From Casp-actino8 sp945862545 (GTDB lineage Bacteria > Actinomycetota > Acidimicrobiia > Acidimicrobiales > Ilumatobacteraceae), in the NCBI GenBank assembly GCA_945862545.1, contig CAMAYS010000066.1:1-10561 (forward strand): a DNA stretch of 10,561 nucleotides, in the 5' to 3' direction. Every line of letters starts with the position of its first letter. Position 1 is the first letter of the stretch. Below are positions 7,172 to 10,561 of this stretch, piece by piece. A program made the translations under genes and the position numbers. The notes under the pieces were generated by a model, which worked only from the letters and a program-made list of their open reading frames with translations, searched no databases and was not told the origin of the DNA.

Positions 7172-8317
7172 CTAGCGTCGTCGCTTTTTGCGTGGACGCG
7201 GCGGATGGGTCAATAGCGCCGTTGAAGTAGGAGCAAAATTGCTGGCTTGTGTGCCGTCAGTCGCTGAAGCTTGGCGGCGTACCGATTTCGCCCCAGTTGT
7301 CGTTCCTGACAAGACCATATGCGCAAGTTCCGCACCTACTGCGTGCTCACCTCTGAAATTGCGGTAACTCGCTTCTCGCTCTTTAATCAACGAGAGTAGC
7401 GGAGATGCAATGTAGATCGAAGAATAAGAACCGGTGAGTAATCCAACCAGGAGGGCAATCGCGAACTCGCGTAAGGCAATCGCACCGAATACCCCAGAAC
7501 CTAGGACGAGCAGCGATACAACCGGTAGCACAGCAGCCAAGGAGGTGTTGATAGAGCGCATCAATACTTGGTTCATGGAAACATTCGTGATATTCGCCAT
7601 TGAGGTTCGTGAACCTGCGAATTTGTCCAGATTGTCCTTCACCTTGTCAAAAACTACGATGGTGTCGTATAAAGAGAATCCCAAGATGGTGAGAAAGGCC
7701 ACCACCGTCGCAGGAGTTACCTCAAAGCCAATGATTGAGTAGACACCGACGCTGATCAGCACGTCATGGAGCATCGCCAAAATCGCTGCTAGAGCCATGC
7801 GCCACTCAAAACGCCATGCGATGTACAACGAAACCAAGACGATGAAGGCGATGAGTGCGCGGATGGCCTTTTCAGTAATTGAACGACCCCACGACGAACT
7901 CACAGAACTCACGGAAACCTCATTGGCGTCAGTTTTTGAGGCCATCGCCAAATCGTCTTTAACTTTGAGTTGAATCTCAGGAGTTTGATCTCCCACTTGA
8001 ATTCTCAGTGATTTCGTGGATCCATTTGTCAAGATCTGGATCTTTGCATTATCGGCTTCAATTCCGTTACTAGAAAGAACGGTACGGGCCGCATCGCTGT
8101 CCATGGTTGCTGTGACGGGGACTTGCCAAGCCACGCCGCCTTCAAAGTCGATGCCGAGATTTAAGCCGCGTGTGAACAATGAGCCAATGGTCATCAGGAT
8201 AAGAATTAAAGAGATCGTGAAACCAATCTTTTTCTTACCCATAAAGTCAAACGATGTTTCACCATGGTAGAGGCGCCCAAAAGCGCCGCGTCGTTGAACC
8301 GTGCTCACTTCTTCCAT
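7172..8317 (-). CDS. secF: Protein translocase subunit SecF
   Basis: SecF is the partner of SecD in the export-driving membrane complex. It has 381 residues with TM1 at about 31-50 and the SecF signature GLNLGIDFEGG (51-61). A short periplasmic domain (about 62-148) is followed by five membrane segments (about 152-305). The TM4 motif GFSLYDTIVVFDKVKDN (213-229) carries the conserved Asp (D218), and MNQVLMRSINTSL (248-260) matches the family's 'N.tl.Rti.tS' helix. After TM6 there is an unusually long cytosolic tail of about 70 residues that ends in PRPRKKRRR. The ATG overlaps the secD TGA by one base, and AGGGGG lies six bases upstream (8324-8329), so initiation looks both coupled and SD-driven. 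apt follows after 16 nt. Confidence 0.95.
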   Translation of the reverse strand: MEEVSTVQRRGAFGRLYHGETSFDFMGKKKIGFTISLILILMTIGSLFTRGLNLGIDFEGGVAWQVPVTATMDSDAARTVLSSNGIEADNAKIQILTNGSTKSLRIQVGDQTPEIQLKVKDDLAMASKTDANEVSVSSVSSSWGRSITEKAIRALIAFIVLVSLYIAWRFEWRMALAAILAMLHDVLISVGVYSIIGFEVTPATVVAFLTILGFSLYDTIVVFDKVKDNLDKFAGSRTSMANITNVSMNQVLMRSINTSLAAVLPVVSLLVLGSGVFGAIALREFAIALLVGLLTGSYSSIYIASPLLSLIKEREASYRNFRGEHAVGAELAHMVLSGTTTGAKSVRRQASATDGTQASNFAPTSTALLTHPPRPRKKRRR

Positions 8318-10008
8318 CAGGCACCCCCTACAGGCTGAACCGTATTATCAATGCCGAAGAAGCGACCCCGTTGCAGCCTTTTGCTGCGCGAAAGCAACAA
8401 CATCGCTGGGCGGGTGAAAAACCAAGCGATGACGATATCGCACATCGTGGAAAGCCCTAAGAAGAATGCGAAACCGCGCACCGATCCCACAGTGAGGTAC
8501 CACAAAGTAAATGCACCAATCAGAGAGACAATGTCAGCAGCCAAAATTGTGCGCCAGGCGGATTTGAAACCGCGCTCAGCAGAGTTTTTGAGGCTCCTAC
8601 CAGTCTTCAGTTCGTCTTTCAGTTTTTCAAAAAATACGACGTACGAGTCCACGGTGACTCCAATGGAGACAATGATTCCCGCGATACCAGCCAGGCTCAG
8701 CGCTAGACCATTTGTGCTTGAGAGCAGAGAGATGACATTCCATTGAGTGAGACCGGAGAGAGTGATTCCTAAGATCACCACAAGTGCCAATGAGCGGTAA
8801 TAGAGCAACATAAAGAGCAGCACCAATGCCACACCAATGAGGCCGGAAACAATCGCTGCGTGGAGAGAGTCTTCACCGAGAGTTGGTGACACGAATTGAA
8901 CAGCTTGCACTTCGAGGCGCACTGGCAACGAACCGCTCTTGAGAACTCGCGCCAAATCTTTCGCATCGGACTCTTTGAAATTACCCGTGATATCTACACC
9001 ACCAGAAAATGATGGCTGATTGACATTTGGAGCCGATTGAACAACACCGTCAAGAACGATCGCCATACGACCTGTCGGACAGACCGTTGTTTTGGCAAAG
9101 CACTGTGCGGCGCCAATATTCCATAAATCAGCACCGGTGGAACCACTGCGCAGAGTTACGCGTACTCCCCATCCGCTTTGAATGATGTCAGCCTTGGCAT
9201 CGTTGTTAAAAACTTCGCCGGTCCCAAAGGCTGGTCCGAGTTGGTAGGTCTCCGAGCCATCGGTGTTGTCAACGATGATGATGGCGTTGGGGTCTGAGGG
9301 GTCACCAAGAAAGGTGGAGGGATCAATAGTGGAAGTTGGGGCTTGCGCGGTCGGTGCTTCGGTCACAGCTGAACCGTCCCCAGTGGTAACGACAGTGTCA
9401 CTGGGTCCACTTGGGGTTGTCAGTGGTGCATCTGTGGAACCGGATGCACTTCCCAGGACCGTTGAGGCGACCATCGGTAATGAACGAGATGGTCCACCAC
9501 CGAGAGTTGTAGTGGGCGCCGGGATCGTCGTGGTGATTCCACTGAGTGTCGTGGTCACGGCGATGGTGCTGTCAGTGCCAAGGGTCGTTGTGGGATCACT
9601 TCCACTGCTTGTCGTCGTGCTTGCATTCGGATCTGTTGGAGTTTTCTGCAGTGCCCCAAGTACGGGGCGAAGAAGAACAGCGCCCGTCACTTGAACGAGG
9701 CGGAGAGCCTCCTCCTGATTAGCGACGCCTGGCAAGTTGACAACAATCGCATTTCCTTGACGGATGATTTCTGGTTCTGCAACTCCCAGGGAGTCGATTC
9801 GTTCGCGAATCCGCTCAACGGCAAGATCAAGGCTGACAGAGTCAAACTCGCCAACTGGTTCCTGGGTGACCGAAATTCCACCCTTTAAATCAAGACCTAA
9901 AGCCGGTTCATTACCGGCCACAAGGTTGCCGGCGAAGGAACCAAGAACGACTACCAATAGACCCGTGAGGGAGAAGACGAGACGACGTGTCATGACTGGT
10001 GCTGTCAC
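8317..10008 (-). CDS. secD: Protein translocase subunit SecD
   Basis: SecD pairs with SecF in the membrane and uses the proton gradient to pull exported proteins out of SecYEG. The 563-residue protein has TM1 at about 10-30, then LGLDLKGGI (37-45), the conserved motif that opens the first periplasmic domain. The P1 halves lie at about 46-118 and 240-380, followed by five membrane segments (about 383-535). The TM4 motif reads VDSYVVFFEKLKDE (453-466), the actinobacterial-style form of 'VDANVLIFERIKEE' with the proton-relay Asp (D454) kept. Residues 121-232 form a Thr/Ser/Pro-rich insert, described separately. The start is a GTG overlapping the yajC stop; an ATG five codons later (9991-9993) is possible but has no visible ribosome site. 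The stop overlaps the secF start (TGATG). Confidence 0.95.
   Translation of the reverse strand: MTAPVMTRRLVFSLTGLLVVVLGSFAGNLVAGNEPALGLDLKGGISVTQEPVGEFDSVSLDLAVERIRERIDSLGVAEPEIIRQGNAIVVNLPGVANQEEALRLVQVTGAVLLRPVLGALQKTPTDPNASTTTSSGSDPTTTLGTDSTIAVTTTLSGITTTIPAPTTTLGGGPSRSLPMVASTVLGSASGSTDAPLTTPSGPSDTVVTTGDGSAVTEAPTAQAPTSTIDPSTFLGDPSDPNAIIIVDNTDGSETYQLGPAFGTGEVFNNDAKADIIQSGWGVRVTLRSGSTGADLWNIGAAQCFAKTTVCPTGRMAIVLDGVVQSAPNVNQPSFSGGVDITGNFKESDAKDLARVLKSGSLPVRLEVQAVQFVSPTLGEDSLHAAIVSGLIGVALVLLFMLLYYRSLALVVILGITLSGLTQWNVISLLSSTNGLALSLAGIAGIIVSIGVTVDSYVVFFEKLKDELKTGRSLKNSAERGFKSAWRTILAADIVSLIGAFTLWYLTVGSVRGFAFFLGLSTMCDIVIAWFFTRPAMLLLSRSKRLQRGRFFGIDNTVQPVGGA
9313..9648 (-). other. Low-complexity Thr/Ser/Pro-rich linker inside SecD
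   Basis: This stretch encodes SecD residues 121-232. By eye, 31 of the 112 residues are Thr and 17 are Ser, with runs such as TTTSSG, VTTTLSG and APTTTLG, and no aromatic residue. It sits in the periplasmic P1 region, between the strand ending RPVLGAL and the segment that resumes at FLGDPSDPNAII. It is most simply an unstructured extracytoplasmic linker. Reading frame and flanking SecD homology are intact on both sides, so it is an insertion in the protein and not a frameshift. Confidence 0.85.
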
Positions 10009-10379
10009 TGCACTTCTGGATCTTGGGCGTCTTCAATGATTGCGCCTCCTGCGGGTTCAATAGTCGGGTTGATCCGCCGTAACAGAGAATGACGAGCGAC
10101 TCGGATCTCGGTTCCTTCTGCGATTTCAAGCCACACCGTGTCGCCATCAAGGGCATTGACAAAACCGTACATGCCCGAGTTGGTAATCACCTCGTCTCCT
10201 TCACTGATCTCGCGCTGAAGGGACTGCGACTCCTTCAAGCGGCGACGCTGGGGACGGATCATCAAGAAATACATGGCGCCACCGATGGCGGCCATGAATA
10301 ACAAAGTCACGGCGAAACTACCGTCACCCTTTTGTTCGGTTGCGGCGGAGATGAGTGAAAATGTGTAACTGGTCAGCAT
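10005..10379 (-). CDS. yajC: Sec translocon accessory protein YajC
   Basis: YajC is a small single-span inner-membrane protein that associates with SecD-SecF and assists Sec-dependent export. From the chosen ATG it has 124 residues. It starts with a short periplasmic N-terminus, then one membrane helix (about 22-41) ending in the family hallmark FLMIRPQRRR (about 38-47). A cytosolic domain follows with the conserved GDEVITNSGMYGFV stretch (61-74), which corresponds to 'GD.V.T.gGi.G.v' in the family. The tail after about residue 105 is acidic and unconserved. The start was set by the GGAG site upstream; a longer TTG-initiated reading to 10415 is open but less likely. Its TGA overlaps the GTG start of secD (GTGA), so the two are probably translated as a coupled pair. 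Confidence 0.93.
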   Translation of the reverse strand: MLTSYTFSLISAATEQKGDGSFAVTLLFMAAIGGAMYFLMIRPQRRRLKESQSLQREISEGDEVITNSGMYGFVNALDGDTVWLEIAEGTEIRVARHSLLRRINPTIEPAGGAIIEDAQDPEVQ

Positions 10380-10384
10380 CAGTA

Positions 10385-10388
10385 CTCC
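10385..10388 (-). promoter_or_regulatory. Shine-Dalgarno site that fixes the yajC start
   Basis: GGAG lies five bases (TACTG) before the ATG at 10377-10379. It is the best ribosome-binding match in the window, and it argues for that ATG over the in-frame TTG at 10413-10415, which would add 12 residues of unconserved sequence. Confidence 0.75.
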
Positions 10389-10421
10389 AAAGAACGGGGG
10401 CGAATAACGGAGCAAATCCTA

Positions 10422-10467
10422 GTGGGCGAGCCTCGTTTTGTGGCACTCCACAGGCGAGAGCGCCCAC
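10422..10467 (-). terminator. Three-tier stem-loop between tgt and yajC (possible terminator or leader structure)
   Basis: A nested inverted repeat lies 10 nt after the tgt stop. The outer stem is GTGGGCG/CGCCCAC (7 bp, 10422-10428 with 10461-10467). The middle stem is CTCG/CGAG (4 bp, 10432-10435 with 10455-10458). The inner hairpin is TGTGG/CCACA (5 bp, 10439-10443 with 10448-10452) around a 4-nt loop. All pairs are perfect; the tiers are separated by small internal loops of 2-3 nt. No U-run follows on the minus strand, so it is not a textbook intrinsic terminator. It could be a U-less terminator, an RNA-processing or stability element, or a yajC leader structure. The pairing is seen directly; the function is inferred. 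Confidence 0.45.
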
Positions 10468-10477
10468 AGAATGGCGT

Positions 10478-10561
10478 TTAGCCCCATACTTTGAGTACTT
10501 CGTGCCTCAATGATGCGAATTTGCCTGCTGAAATTGCGTCTCGCATCTGTTTCATGAGGTC
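10478..10561 (-). CDS. tgt: Queuine/preQ1 tRNA-guanine transglycosylase, C-terminal end (partial)
   Basis: Only the last 27 codons and a TAA stop are inside the window; the gene enters from the right edge. The visible peptide contains LMKQMRDAISAGKF and ends in EVLKVWG. This matches the conserved C-terminal helix of bacterial Tgt, where a 'LM..iR.aI..grf..f...' pattern closes the protein. Tgt exchanges guanine 34 for preQ1 (bacteria) in the GUN anticodons of tRNA-Asp, -Asn, -His and -Tyr, a step in queuosine synthesis. The call rests on a short tail plus context: tgt directly precedes yajC-secD-secF in many bacteria. Catalytic and zinc-binding residues are outside the window, so activity cannot be judged. 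The gene ends about 98 nt before yajC, with a hairpin between. Confidence 0.8.
   Translation of the reverse strand, partial: DLMKQMRDAISAGKFASLRHEVLKVWG

Noticed and set aside
9263..9694. Open frame of about 143 codons on the plus strand, rich in Val and Gly
   Set aside because: It is the complement of the Thr/Ser-rich SecD linker: ACC/ACT/ACA codons read backwards give Val/Gly-rich sequence. No ribosome site or family resemblance was seen.
1..10561. Search for mobile elements, CRISPR repeats, toxin-antitoxin or phage-defence genes
   Set aside because: No transposase, integrase, regularly spaced direct repeats or small paired ORFs were seen. Every base except short gaps is covered by conserved housekeeping genes.

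Overview
This window is a dense run of bacterial housekeeping genes, all on the minus strand. Read in the direction of transcription (high to low coordinates) the order is: tgt (3' end only), yajC, secD, secF, apt, rel (relA/spoT homologue), hisS, aspS, an RppH-like Nudix hydrolase, and rarA (5' two-thirds only). Only three gaps exceed 40 bases: about 98 nt between tgt and yajC, 44 nt between apt and rel, and 78 nt between rel and hisS. I see no mobile element, CRISPR array, tRNA or rRNA gene, or defence system.

The organism is most likely an actinobacterium. The block secD-secF-apt-rel-hisS-aspS-rarA is the classical actinobacterial order. The AspRS carries the His/Gly signature of non-discriminating enzymes such as the mycobacterial one. 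SecD has the actinobacterial-type 'VDSYVVFFEKLKDE' variant of its TM4 motif. Base composition is only about half G+C by eye, and SecD contains a long Thr/Ser-rich linker; both would suit a moderate-GC lineage such as Acidimicrobiia, but that placement is inference. A tgt gene directly upstream of yajC is the arrangement familiar from Proteobacteria (queA-tgt-yajC-secDF), so the window combines two well-known neighbourhoods.

Region by region: 10478-10561 is the end of tgt (queuosine tRNA modification), followed by a three-tier hairpin. 7172-10379 is the Sec accessory operon yajC-secD-secF, whose start and stop codons overlap. 6634-7155 is apt (adenine salvage). 4361-6589 is a full-length bifunctional (p)ppGpp synthetase/hydrolase, preceded by a candidate extended -10 element and no visible Shine-Dalgarno site. 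800-4282 holds hisS, aspS and the Nudix gene, coupled by ATGA overlaps or a 1-nt gap. 1-803 is rarA (replication-fork maintenance ATPase), coupled by ATGA to the Nudix gene and running off the left edge.

Functionally the window joins protein export (YajC-SecD-SecF), translation fidelity (Tgt, HisRS, AspRS), starvation signalling (Rel), purine salvage (Apt), probable RNA 5'-end or dinucleotide hydrolysis (Nudix) and DNA repair (RarA). I found no convincing previously undescribed system. The points worth a second look are the gene order around tgt, the SecD linker, the AspRS signature that predicts indirect Asn-tRNA synthesis, the RppH-like gene, and a few structured non-coding elements.
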